NCBI GenBank assembly: GCA_037953625.1
Contig: CM075653.1
Span: 101,349,639-101,413,638, forward strand
Origin: Crotalaria pallida
Lineage: Eukaryota > Streptophyta > Magnoliopsida > Fabales > Fabaceae
Reading direction: 5' to 3'
DNA: 64,000 bases
The notes beneath the pieces were generated by a model. It was not told the origin of the DNA, made no database searches, and saw nothing but the letters and a program-made list of their open reading frames with translations. Every line of letters starts with the position of its first letter. Position 1 is the first letter of the stretch. Below, one piece after another: positions 1 to 10,682 of this stretch. A program made the position numbers and the translations under genes.

Positions 1-954
1 AGAGCTTGTGTGATTGAGAGTGCTAGTGATTGGGATTCTTTTCTGCATTTGATTGAGTTTACCTACAACAACAGTTTTCATTCAAGTATCGGAATGACGC
101 CGTATGAAGCTCTATATGGTAGGAAGTGCAGAACACCTTTGTGTTGGTTCGAGACTGGTGAGCATTTGATAATAGGACCGGACGTGGTGCAGCAGACAAA
201 TGAAAAAGTGAGGCTAATTCAGGAAAGGATGAGGACTGCTCAAAGTCGACAGAAGAGTTATCAGGACAAGAGGAGAAGTCCGCTGGAATTCAATGAAGGA
301 GATTTTATATTCATGAAGGTAGTGCCAACTACTGGAATTGGTAGAATGCTCAAAACCCGAAAACTTACACCTCGTTTTATTGGACCCTACCCAATTCTTA
401 AAAGAATCGGACCTCTAGCCTATCAAATTGCCTTACCTCCTTTTCTTTCGAACTTGCATAATGTCTTTCATGTATCCCAATTGAGAAAGTATGTCCATGA
501 TCCTTCACACATCATTGAACCCGATTCGGTACAACTAAAGGAAAATCTTACATTTGAGGCTTTACCTCTAAGGATAGATGGTAGTAGTGTCAAGAGGTTA
601 AGAGGAAAAGATATTCCCTTAGTTAAGGTAGTATGGAGTCGTAACAATGGAGAAGATGCGACATGGGAGCTTGAGAGCAAAATGAGAAGTTCTTTCCCAA
701 ACCTGTTTGCTTCAGGTACTACATTTCTCGGGGACGAGAAATCTTCAAGTTGGGGAGAATGTAACACCCCGTCTGAATACCTCATATTCGTTTTAAATAA
801 TAAAAAGATTATTTTGAGAAAGTTTTTTAACAAGAGTATTTTGAAAGAATATTTCTTAAATTGGATTTCTTTTATGATTTCGAGTGATAAAGGATTTCAA
901 AGAATGATTTTTATGAGAAAATATTATGAGTTTTGGATTGAATTTTTGGGTTGA
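1..954 (+). CDS. pol: Ty3/gypsy (Tekay/Del-like) polyprotein, integrase C-terminal end (5' partial)
   Basis: The frame is open from base 1, so this is the tail of a polyprotein that starts outside the window. It opens in the end of the integrase core (FTYNNSFHSSIGMTPYEALY, then GRKCRTPLCW). It continues with the integrase C-terminal module (RFIGPYPI, AYQIALPP, NVFHVSQLRKY). It ends in a chromodomain-like tail (IPLVKVVW, ATWELE), which is typical of Tekay/Del chromoviruses. The usual end is close to the FLGDEKSSSWGE segment at about 725-757. The frame then runs 195 bases into the 3' LTR to a TGA at 952-954. No stop or frameshift is visible in the part present, so this element looks younger than the one it interrupts at 5291. 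Integrase inserts the cDNA copy, and the chromodomain is thought to steer insertion to heterochromatin (family knowledge). Confidence 0.93.
   Translation, partial: RACVIESASDWDSFLHLIEFTYNNSFHSSIGMTPYEALYGRKCRTPLCWFETGEHLIIGPDVVQQTNEKVRLIQERMRTAQSRQKSYQDKRRSPLEFNEGDFIFMKVVPTTGIGRMLKTRKLTPRFIGPYPILKRIGPLAYQIALPPFLSNLHNVFHVSQLRKYVHDPSHIIEPDSVQLKENLTFEALPLRIDGSSVKRLRGKDIPLVKVVWSRNNGEDATWELESKMRSSFPNLFASGTTFLGDEKSSSWGECNTPSEYLIFVLNNKKIILRKFFNKSILKEYFLNWISFMISSDKGFQRMIFMRKYYEFWIEFLG
750..759 (+). other. Polypurine tract of element 1
   Basis: The purine-rich run ttggggagaa lies directly before the LTR that starts with TGTAACACC. This is the expected place of the plus-strand primer of reverse transcription. 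The same ttggggagaa run precedes the 3' LTR at 41797. Confidence 0.75.
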
Positions 955-1326
955 AATAATTAAGTATTTGATATATTGTATTTTAAGAAAATTGTGATTT
1001 TGTGAGAAAGCAAATAAAATGATTTTCTATGTGTATGTATGTGCATGTATGTATTCGGCTATATGTGTGTATGTGCATGCATAATAGGAGTTGATTTTTC
1101 TAGAACCCTAAGGTAGTAGACTAGCATCATATAGGTTTGGTTAGTGAAAATCATAATTAGAGAAATTGACCAACCAATGGAACATAAGGTTAAAGCCTAA
1201 TTCTACTCTCTTTGTCTCATGACATGACCTTAAGCCATGCAACTTTTTGTGAAGCCAAATTTACCCTTCACCCAAAACACTCTTGGCCGAATTCTTCAAG
1301 GGAAATAAGGGAAATGCTCGTTTGTC

Positions 1327-1334
1327 TATTTAAG
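1327..1334 (+). promoter_or_regulatory. TATA-like box of LTR 1
   Basis: TATTTAAG lies 568 bp into the LTR, followed within about 100 bp by CT-rich and then GA-rich leader sequence. The same octamer occurs on the minus strand at the matching place of the solo LTR (18299-18306). It is the likely start of the R region. Confidence 0.55.
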
Positions 1335-3990
1335 CCCACACCCTTGGTTCATTTCCAATTCATTTCCTTCACATTTTCATTCCAACCTAAACACTTATTC
1401 TAAAGAGTTCTTCTTAAACTCTTAGAAAGAAATAGAGAGAGATAAAGAGAGAGTGAGACCGAGAGCTTGGAGAGGAGAAGAAGAAGGAGATCAAGACCAA
1501 AAGCCTTAGGATTTCTTGAAGATCAAGTGAAGGAGGTTGAAGATCTTCTCTTTTTCTTTGGTTTATTCGAAGATCATAGTGTTAGAAGTAGTTTTCATTT
1601 TCCAAGTCTTGTAAGGTTCATTTGTTGTTGCATGTCTATTTTTCTTGTAGATCTATGTTTGTATGTAATTATTTAGCTTTGATCTTGAGTTTCAAGAAGC
1701 CAAACAAACTTGTAGAACCTTAAACCATGGACTATACCATTCGGCCATGTCTAGAAAACTAGGTCATGATGATTTCTATTTTGATTTGAGTTCATGCATG
1801 TTAGTTTGATGCTTGTTAAAGTTGATCTAAGTGGTTAAGATGCTTTGATTTTGCTTTTGATTCTTATGAAGCCTTGATCTTTGGTTTTCTTTTCAAAAAG
1901 GTTTTGATCTTTTGTTTTGATCTTGAAAAAGGGTTGATGCATGCTTTGATTCTTGAATAGCTTTGATCTTGAAGTTTTGACTTATGATTTTTGAACTCAA
2001 AAAGCCTTGATTTTGGTTTGCATGTCACGGTTTTGATGAGAAAGTAAAGGAAAACAACTTTTGCAAAATGGTTTTACTTTGATCTAAGTTCATATGTATT
2101 TGAAAGCTAAAGATTTAAGTTTTTCTCTTGATTTTGTTGATGAGTTTTTCGGTCAAGCCTTGAAACAAAAAGATCATGAATGTTTTTCATAAAAAGATTC
2201 TTGCATGTGTTTTCTCTTTGATTTAAATATTCTTAAAGTGCATGCAAAAGAAAATCAAAATGAAAATATGTTTGAAGTGACAAAAGAGGTCACGGTTTTG
2301 TGAAGAAAAAGGGAGTGGTATTTTCTAAAACTATGTGTTTTAAAGTGCATGTTTTGATTTGTTTTGCATGTAGAAACTTGCACCAAAGACTTTGTTTTTC
2401 CTATGATGATGATTCAGCCTACACTAGATTTAATAGGCTAGATTTCTTTTTGCATGTGATTGACTTGTTGAAATGATTATGTTTTGTGTTTTTATTTTGA
2501 GAAAAATTATTTAAATTGTGTTGTGGTTTTTATTCAATTCGATTTTGATAAAAGAAAAGAAATAAGTACATTTGATTATTTTCAAAAGTATTTTCATGGT
2601 TTTGATTTTTAGTCCTTTGCTGTCCAAGATTTTATTTCAAGGTATTTCAATTTTTAAAATGTTTTTGATTTATGAAAAATGTGAATTTCAAATGTTGTTT
2701 GATATATCAAAAGTTAGAATGAAAATTGTTGATTTTCCATGTTTTATAAATTGAAAAAGGTGGCTGGACTTATCCCATACAACCACATAAACTATTTATC
2801 TTATTTATTTAATATAAGTTTTCAAATGATTTTTGAAGGATTTCAAGTCTAAGAAAAGATTGAGAGTTGGTTTGATCAACACTTGTATTTTTCCAAAATA
2901 TAACAAAGAAAGTAAAGGATTTTCTATTTCCAATAAAGAGATCAAGAGATGATTTTAATTGAAATGGTTTTGATAAAAGTGTATTTATTTACCTTGAGGT
3001 ATTCACTAGACGGTGGGAACGACGTACAAAGAGAAGTTAGAGATTTCCGAGGACAAAGTGTTTCTTTTGCTGGATTAAGAGGTGAGTGAGAGTGCGGTGA
3101 GCCCGTAACGTAGTTGCTCGTGTGGTGATGAAAAGAGGTTTATGCGATCTTTTATGTGTTACATGTTTATATGTTTTTATTAAATTCCATGCATGCTTAT
3201 TCCTGTTTTGTATTAGTTCTTTTGTGATTCTATTGCTAAAAATATTATATTCTGTTCGGTGGATCTGGATGTGTAATGAAGGATAATGAGAATTATAAGA
3301 GAAAGTAAGATTTAAGGATATGTGATGAGACTCAAGATAGTTTTGTGGAGCAACAATGCACCAGACGAGGATATTGCACTCGTGAAGCTGAGATCGTGCT
3401 GGCGGATTCAAGACGGAGAATGATTGTTAAAGAGAGCTATGTGAATTCCTACGGGAATGATGTGATGGAATTGTGCCAAGTGGCTTGAGAAAGTGAAAGA
3501 AAGTTATGTGAAAGTGGGGAAAAGATGTAACCCTTAGTGGTCGGGTCTTGTCGAAGGAATGGACTAAGGGCAAGCCGACCGTAGGTTAACTAAAAGACAT
3601 TAAAAGACTTTAAAAGACATTAAAAGACTTAACATACGCGGTGAGGTATGAGAGTGCGAAGTAGTGGAGAGGAAGATACCATGGGTATTTGCGGATACTC
3701 AGGTGGGGATTGCATAAGGGGAGGGCAAGGACGGTGAACGTCAAGAAGCCTGGAGTATATTTCTAGGCGGAACGAATCCCACAAGTGGCATACGAACGTG
3801 GTAGGGACTGGGTCCAATGCCGTGGTAAGTTCTGCATAGCTAACTAGAAATGATACTGTCACCCCCTTGATTGCAAGTCTATAACAGTGAGAGGGACTGG
3901 AACGGGGCATTGTGATTTGCCACTGCTTGTACAGTGAGCGTTGATTAATGATAATTATGTGAATTGTATTGATTGAGGCTGTAGTCCTCC

Positions 3991-4003
3991 TGGTCTGGGA
4001 CCA
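3991..4003 (+). repeat. Single hairpin with TCTGGGA loop in LTR 1
   Basis: TGGTCTGGGACCA is self-complementary around a central TGG. The same hairpin stands in LTR B at 39390-39402. It is the single-copy form of the unit repeated with many different stems in LTR A at 32455-33055. Confidence 0.6.
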
Positions 4004-4606
4004 ATTAATTGTTGAGACAGCTGTCGTGCCCGCGTGGTAAAGGTCCTGTACTCATGTTGGCTTCCGACTAGGTTTGGATGGAGACCGAGGAGATGTAGAT
4101 GTGTGTTTTTCCTCAGTGATGGTTTTCCCCCTACCTCATTGAGTGAATCGAATTACGATAAAACTTAATATTCAAAGAATAAAGATATAATTGAATGTTG
4201 AACAGATTGAGAAAGATCGTGGTGAGTTTGAATGCATGATAAAGTGGTGACATTGAATGATATGATTGCTTCGCTTATATGTGCTTTAAATGTTATTTGT
4301 AGAAATTATGTATTTCTGATTTGTATGTTGTGTTCATGTTATGTTACTTGCTTTGCTATTCTGTTCCGGTTATTTATTTTACCTTGCTTATTCTCTATAC
4401 TCTGAGTACCTTGTCTAGTCCTGTATATCTGTCAATTGTCGTTGTCGTCTGTCTTTCTTTCTATTGAGTCTACCTTGAGACCTCATGGTCAACTCGTTAG
4501 TGTATGGCACACTGACTCTCTCCTACCTGCTTGTCGTATTGGCATTTGCCGGTATTGCAATGGGTAGATGGCGTATCATGTAGCAATCCACATGTGGCCT
4601 CTTTAG

Positions 4607-4909
4607 GGAGGAGCATGGGAGGTTGTTCCTGAAGGTTGGATTTGGAGAGGTGAAACTCGGTTGGAGATCGACGATCCAAGGCATATTCTACGAGGGACGA
4701 GTCTGGACGTGCACATAGGGCAGGTCACTCTCCGTGACTATCAAGATGGCGGACCGAGGGAGCATCACGAGTATGATGGTGATCCCGCACCTTTGGCTGC
4801 TGTGATTCCTCAACCGATGGAGGAAGAAGACGCTAGTGACTCTGGTCACGAAGCGGAGGCGGACTCTAGTGAAGATATGGAGACGGACGCTAGTTCAGCT
4901 GAAGAGTGA
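4607..4909 (+). CDS. Short LTR-embedded ORF (LTR 1), function unknown
   Basis: The frame is open from 4607, just after a TAG, to TGA 4907-4909, about 100 codons. The first start-like codon is TTG at 4661; there is no ATG at the front. The first part contains WRGETRLEIDDPRHIL, which resembles WTGHPQLVIADPEHQL in the ORF at the same place of LTR B (39928-40302). The C-terminal half is very acidic (EEEDASDSGHEAEADSSEDM). An upstream ATG at about 4568, preceded by an AG dinucleotide, matches the start of the LTR B ORF but runs into a stop, so this copy is probably damaged at its 5' end. I know no function for it. Confidence 0.5.
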   Translation, partial: GGAWEVVPEGWIWRGETRLEIDDPRHILRGTSLDVHIGQVTLRDYQDGGPREHHEYDGDPAPLAAVIPQPMEEEDASDSGHEAEADSSEDMETDASSAEE

Positions 4910-5290
4910 TGTCCTGTGTTCTGTGTCTAGACGATGTAGTGTGTCTAGGATCTAAGTTCCAATCGAGGATTACTTTGTGAAGTACCATGAATGTAATTAA
5001 GCTACTTTTTTTAATTATGGTTTGTAATCTTTTGTAACCAAGGCCTGCTTTTGGAAAACTTTTTGGAGCATGACTCCAGTACTTATGGCTGATGTTTTAA
5101 TTATAATGAAAATGATGTTATGTTCCAATGATGGTGTTTGAGTGGGAAGTTTCGAAAGTGAAAACTCGAGTTTCAAAGTAAGAGACAACGGTAACTAATG
5201 AACTTATGTTTTAAAAAAAATGGCCTCATTTTTGCAACAAATTAATAATAATTCAATTAAGGTTTTGGAAGTGAAAATCGGGATGTTACA

Positions 5291-7599
5291 CAAAGCAGTC
5301 ACAAAATCCATGGAAATACTGTCCCATTTCCAACTTGGAATTTCCAATGGTTGTAACACTCCGCCGGGTTTCTTGTGTTCGATCTTGGCTTCCTGACACA
5401 CCAGACACCTCGACACATACTCTGCTACTTATCTTTTCATACCAGGCCACCAAAACATCTTCTTCAAGTCTTGGTACATCTTGGTTGCTCCCGGATGGAT
5501 ACTCAACTTACTCTTATGAGCTTCTTCCAAAATCATTTCCCTTGTTGCCTTGTCTTGTGGCACACAAATTCGATCCTTATATCTTAATACTCCATCAGTT
5601 CCTACTTGAAACTCAGTCTCCTTCCCTTCCGAGACCAACTGCTTCTTTGCTTGCAACTCTGGATCGTTTGATTGTCCTTCCTTGACTTGTTCTATGAACT
5701 CGTTTGACACAACCAGCATTCCTAAAGTCATACTTCGTGGATTCATCCTGACTTCCAAGTTCATATCTCTGAATCGCTCGATTAACTCCATCTCCTTCAC
5801 CATCATTGCAGACACATGAAGAGATTTCCTACTTAAAGCGTCTGCTACCACGTTCGCTTTCCCCGGATGGTACTTTGTTCAAAGTCGTAATCCTTCAAAA
5901 ATTCCATCCATCGCCTTTGTCTCATGTTTAACTCATTTTGATCAAAGAGGTACTTAAGACTCTTATGATCACTGAATACCTCGATCCTTGCTCCGTAGAG
6001 GTGATGTCGCCATATCTTGAGAGCAAAAACCACCGCAGCTAACTCCAAGTCGTGAGTTGGGTAATTTTGCTCGTGAACCTTCAGTTGTCTAGAGGCATAA
6101 GCTACGACTCTTCGTTCTTGCATCAGGACACAACTTAAGCCTTGCTTCGACGCATCGCAGTAGACACTAAAACTCTTCTCGGGGTCAGGTAGAATAAGCA
6201 CTGGTGCTATAGTTAACCTCCTCTTAAGCTCTTGAAAACTCTCTTCGCACTTCGTTGTTCACACGAACGGCTGTCCCTTTCTTGTTAGCTTCGTCATTGG
6301 CAAGGATAATCTTGAGAATCCTTCAATGAAACGCCTATAATATCCTGCCAAACCGAGAAAACTTCGGATTTCCGTCACCGTCGTTGGCACTTTCCAGTCC
6401 AATACCGCCTTCACTTTGGCTGGGTCTACCGCTATTCCTTCCTTCGAGATTACATGACCCAAGAAATTCACTTCTTCAAACCAGAATTCGCACTTTGAGA
6501 GCTTCGCATACAATTGCTTTTCCTTCAAAATCTGCAGAACTATCCTCAAATGTTCCCCATGTTCCTCCTTGTGCTTGGAATAAATGAGGATGTCGTCTAT
6601 GAATACTACCACGAACGAATCTAAGTATGGATGAAAGATTATGTTCATGTAGTCCATAAACACTGCAGGAGCGTTAGTCACTCCAAAAGGCATGACTAAA
6701 TACTCGAAATGTCCATATCGAGTCCTAAATGCAGTCTTCGGAATATCATCTTCCTTTAGTCGAATCTGGTGATAACCCGATCGAAGATCGATTTTCGAAA
6801 ATACCGTTGCTCCCCTCAACTGATCCATCAGGTCATCTATCCTAGGCAAAGGATACTTGTTCTTGATCGTTACCTTATTCAGCTGGCGATAGTCGACACA
6901 CAACCTCATACTGCCATCCTTCTTCTTCACTAGTAGAACTGGAGCTCCCCACAGCGACACACTGGGCCTGATGAGTTGCTTTTCTGCCAACTCCTCGATC
7001 TGCTTTTTTAGCTCAGCTAGCTCTATTGGTGCCATTCGGTAGGGCGCTCTAGAGATTGGTCCAGTCCCCGGTATCACATCGATTGAAAACTCGACCTCTC
7101 GAACAGGTGGTAATCCGGGAATGTCGTCAAGGAAAACTTCTGGGAAGTCTCGAACTACGGGCAACTCTTGAATGTGATTGTCCACATAGACGTCCAAATA
7201 AGTTGAGATCATGTATACATGGGCTCCTTCTCTCAGAGAAGCCATGACTTGATTGGCAGTTACGTGCTTTGGTAAGGATTCGTCAGGGTTTCCAAAAGAT
7301 AGGGTCTTAGTGAAACAATTCAACTGAACATGGTTAGTGGATAACCAGTCCATTCCTAAGATAACATCAATTTGGGATAAGGGTAACATTATCAGGTCAG
7401 TGGGAAAAGTCCTATCATCTATCACTACAGGGCACTTAGGGCAAAATGTTGAAACTGTGACAGGGTCACTAGTAGGGGTAAACACAATCAAATCATATGG
7501 TAGAGAAGCTACCATTAAGTGCAACCTACTCACAACATCATTCGATATAAAAGAGTGTGTGGCACCCAAATCATACAACACATTTAAGGAATTCTAACG
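5291..7599 (-). pseudogene. pol: Element 2 pol: protease, reverse transcriptase, RNase H, integrase start (broken)
   Basis: Domains in order on the minus strand are an aspartic protease with DLGATHSFIS, where the family has DSGATHSFIS, so the active-site Ser is Leu; reverse transcriptase with FSKIDLRSGYHQIR and the catalytic FIDDILIYSK; RNase H with VYCDASKQGL; and the integrase zinc finger (His-His in the HKSKLSIHPG area, Cys-Cys in RCLVCQEAK). The first integrase aspartate (SMDFVTAL) is the last part left before element 1. Damage seen: a TAG before the protease (about 7596), TGA at 6259-6261 where relatives have Trp, a one-base deletion near 5878 shifting the frame before the VVADALSRK tract, and a TAA at 5429-5431. 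It is clearly a dead copy. Confidence 0.93.
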
Positions 7600-8805
7600 T
7601 ATAAGACATGTACCTTGGATGAGACCATCATGGTTTGAAGCCTCCACACCGCTCATCGTAAACACTTTTCCCTTAGCTTGTGGCCTCACAGCATTTCTAG
7701 CATCATTCCCTTTTCTTGGGTTAGGGCATTGCCTCGCAAAATGACCAGGTTCTTGACAGATGTAACAGACTGGTTTGGAATTACACTCGTTACCGAAGTG
7801 GCGTCTGCGACATCGAGCACAGATGGGAGGTGATGTTTCAGAGTTCCTATCAGTAGGGTTATTGTTGGAGCGATTCCTACTTCCATTGTGGCTCTAAGTG
7901 TTGGCGTTCCTATTACCCTGGTTGCCATTGTTGCAATTGTTGTTCCTTCGGAACCACGATCCTCTATACTGATTATCCCTTCTTCCTCTAGATCGATCGT
8001 AGGGTCCTCGCCCATGCTGGGTTCCTTGCCTCGCATTCTGGTAATTGGGGTTGTTCTTCATTGGTCCATGGGAACTCGAGGGTACAACAGTCTTATTGCC
8101 CATGTTCTTCGCCTTGAGTCCATCCTCATAGACTCTACATCTGCTCACTAAGAGCGGAAAGCTATCGATCCCCATGTGTATGAAAGTCATCTTAATCTCA
8201 GTCTTAAGTCCATCTAGGAACTTTGCGCACTTCGACTGGTCATTTCCAGGTTGATTGTAGTGCGGCACGTACTTCACCAGTTCCTCAAACTTCGCATCAT
8301 ACTCGCCGACCGACATGTCTCCTTGAGTCAAGTGCATGAACTCTATTTCCTTCTTTAACTTCATATCGATAGGAAAATATTTCTCCAAGAACCTTTGCTT
8401 GAAGGAGTCCCAAGTGACAGCTTGCTGTTCAATCTCCATAACTTGCTTAGTATTTTCCCACCAGTCAGAGGCCTCCTTGGTTAGCATGTGGACCGCGTAG
8501 GTTACCTTCTGAGTATCGGTGCATTACATAGCGGTGAATATCTTTTCCAACTCCCTAATCCATTCGTTAGCGTTATCCGAAGCATATCCACCGGCGAATT
8601 CCTTAGGGTTCCTCTTACAAAACTCATCTAATCCCCTATATTCCTGAGGTCCTAAGTTTTGGTTTTGGTTGTTCTGTTGGGCTTGTTGGTGCATCAGGTT
8701 GAGATTCTCACTCATGCCCAGAAAAGCAGCAGTCAAATCGTGTAGCATGTCCTCGGTGTCCCGAGCCGGTCCTGGAGCATGTCTACCTCTTCCTCTTCCA
8801 GACAT
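7600..8805 (-). pseudogene. gag: Element 2 gag: capsid and zinc-knuckle nucleocapsid (broken)
   Basis: The start at 8805 gives MSGRGRGRHAPGP, usual for gag in this clade. A Gln/Asn-rich stretch follows, then the retrotransposon gag domain (NEWIRELEKIF, then ASDWWENTKQ and WDSFKQRFLEKYFP), a basic Arg/Gly-rich linker and one CCHC knuckle, CYICQEPGHFARQC. A TAA at about 8521-8523 and a TAG at 7894-7896 interrupt an otherwise continuous frame. Gag forms the virus-like particle and binds RNA (family knowledge). A second, overlapping frame at 7686-8036 is only a shadow. Confidence 0.92.
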
Positions 8806-8939
8806 CGTGAACTATATTTATTAACGCACTAACGATTTAATACAACTACTAACGCATCTAATCACACAACCTAAGCATATCTAGAGATCACACAACAGAG
8901 AACATGTAAGGCCATGTTCAGGCCACATGGACAACCATT

Positions 8940-8951
8940 GCTCTGATACCA
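8940..8951 (-). other. Primer-binding site of element 2 (tRNA-iMet)
   Basis: On the minus strand this reads TGGTATCAGAGC, complementary to the 3' end of plant initiator-methionine tRNA. It lies five bases after the 5' LTR end at 8957. It primes minus-strand cDNA synthesis. Confidence 0.93.
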
Positions 8952-10354
8952 CCAAGTGTAACACCCCGATTTGGAAAACTTGAAACAAACAACGTCAATT
9001 ACTAAATAAATTGTTTATGAAAAATAGGGTGGAATTTTTTTTACAAGTATAAAACTCATCGGTCAAGCTTTCCAAAACAAGGTATTACTTTTAAATCCTT
9101 TCTCTTAAAAACGTTTACCAACTACAGTGAAAAGAATAGGGTTTCATGTGATGAATAGAAAATCGTCATTGAAAATAGTTCATTGGATTTCTAAAAATAA
9201 TTTGATGTTGGTAACTCCATTAAAAAAATATTTTTCCATACAGAAGACATAACCGATTCATTTAAAAGATTCACCTGTCTGATTACTTTAGAAAAAGGTT
9301 TGAAAATAGATCATAAAGGTTCTTTCAAAAGTGGTCACCATAGTTCAGCGGTGCCATTCTTACATAAACATTTACCTTAGCAAAACATTTCAAAAGAAAA
9401 GGGGTACACTTGATATACATATCAGCAAGGGTCCATTAGAACCTAGTTATAAACTACTAAGCAGCGTCCCCTTCTTGATCCGGAACATAAGTTCCCAAAA
9501 GCAATCTCCGTCGTCCAGCAGCAGCCCTCTCGTTAGTGCATCATGATCAGTAAGTCCTTCTTCCAGGAGAAGCATCACCAGCTCCGCCATCTTTTAGAAC
9601 CAAAGGTTCATCGTCACATGTGCACAAGAAGTTGAGAGAGTAAGTTATCCGAATGGAATTACTCCCATCGACTTCTTGGATTTACACTAGCGACATATAC
9701 CAGAACATAACAAACAATACAAGTAGTACAAACAAATAACAGTGCAAGATGCATGAGGATGCAATGTAATAGGCGTATTATCTAACGCTTTATCTTTCTC
9801 TTAAGGGAATCTCTTAATCAGTTATCTCGCAAAATCGAAGTCTCTCTGTCCACATGTCTCGAGTCCATAACATCGGGAATCAGGCTTTATGATTTTGGTT
9901 TCAGGTCTACATCTCCTCGGAATCCATCCACCTAGTCGGAAGCAATCAGGAATACAGGATCTCTAACCACACCGGCCTTTTACGGATGGTAAAATAAATA
10001 ATGTCTCGAGAAAAAGGGCACATCCAACCGTGTTCGAGCATCCCTCTCACTGATCTAGATTTAGTCAAGGGGGTGTCAGTCATCCGTCCAGTGATCATGT
10101 GGTACTTCGTCCACACCCTTGGGTTACCAGCTCCGACCGGTAAGCCAGGGCCCCTATGGTTTTTCCCACCTAGATAGACTTCTCAAGGCTCCTTGACGAA
10201 TCACCGTCATTGCCGTCCCCTATCTTAATCATCCAGCTGAACACCACAAGGGTAATTCAGGTGTATCTTCCTCTCCACTACTTCGGGTTAGGGTTCTAAA
10301 TCGTGAGGTTATACTTGTTTGTTCTAACGTCGACCCATCCTAAGCCATCTCCGT

Positions 10355-10682
10355 CATATAGCTCCGACCATATGCGGAATGCTTCTGTGGGACTCGACCA
10401 CTATGTTTGACGGGCTCCGACCCATCCTGAATCGTTCTTGGCATATGGCTCCGACCATATGCGGGATATCAATAAATATTCTGACGGGCTCCGACCCATT
10501 CAGAATCACCTTCGGCATATAGCTCCGACTATATGCGGGATATCCATCAATCTTTGATAGATAGGCTCCGACCTATCTTAACTCATGCATTCTCATCATA
10601 TGGCTACGACCATATGGAAACTATCTCAACATATGGCTACGACCATATGGAAACTATCTCAACATATGGCTACGACCATATG
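10355..10682. repeat. Hairpin array with CTCCGA / CTACGA loop
   Basis: At least eight units have the form stem, loop CTCCGA (or CTACGA), complementary stem. Stems differ but mostly remain paired: catatgg/ccatatg (10442-10461), catatag/ctatatg (10516-10535), agatagg/cctatct (10559-10578), gggt-like pairs in the gacgggctccgaccc units (10409, 10482). Three near-identical catatggctacgaccatatg units follow at 10597, 10630 and 10663 with a 33-bp period. The compensating stem changes are visible directly in the sequence. Confidence 0.85.

Larger units (their letters stand above)
760..5290 (+). mobile_element. 3' LTR of element 1 (Tekay-like), 4.5 kb
   Basis: The LTR starts TGTAACACCCCG after the polypurine tract and ends GGGATGTTACA. 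It is 4531 bp long, very long for an LTR. It holds a TATA-like box at 1327-1334, purine-rich leader sequence at about 1430-1500, a long AT-rich middle, a segment near 3500-4100 that clearly resembles 38940-39500 in element B, and a short ORF at 4607-4909. The five bases after it, CAAAG (5291-5295), should be the target-site duplication; the left copy lies outside the window. It interrupts the integrase of the minus-strand element 2. Confidence 0.9.

Noticed and set aside
468..833. 121-codon minus-strand frame
   Set aside because: It is a shadow of the integrase end and LTR start on the plus strand, with no known motif.
7686..8036. 116-codon frame in gag
   Set aside because: A frame-shifted shadow of gag; the true frame has the CCHC knuckle.
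10597..10682. CRISPR-like regular repeats
   Set aside because: Repeats of 33 bp with no unique spacers and no cas genes, in a plant retrotransposon LTR.
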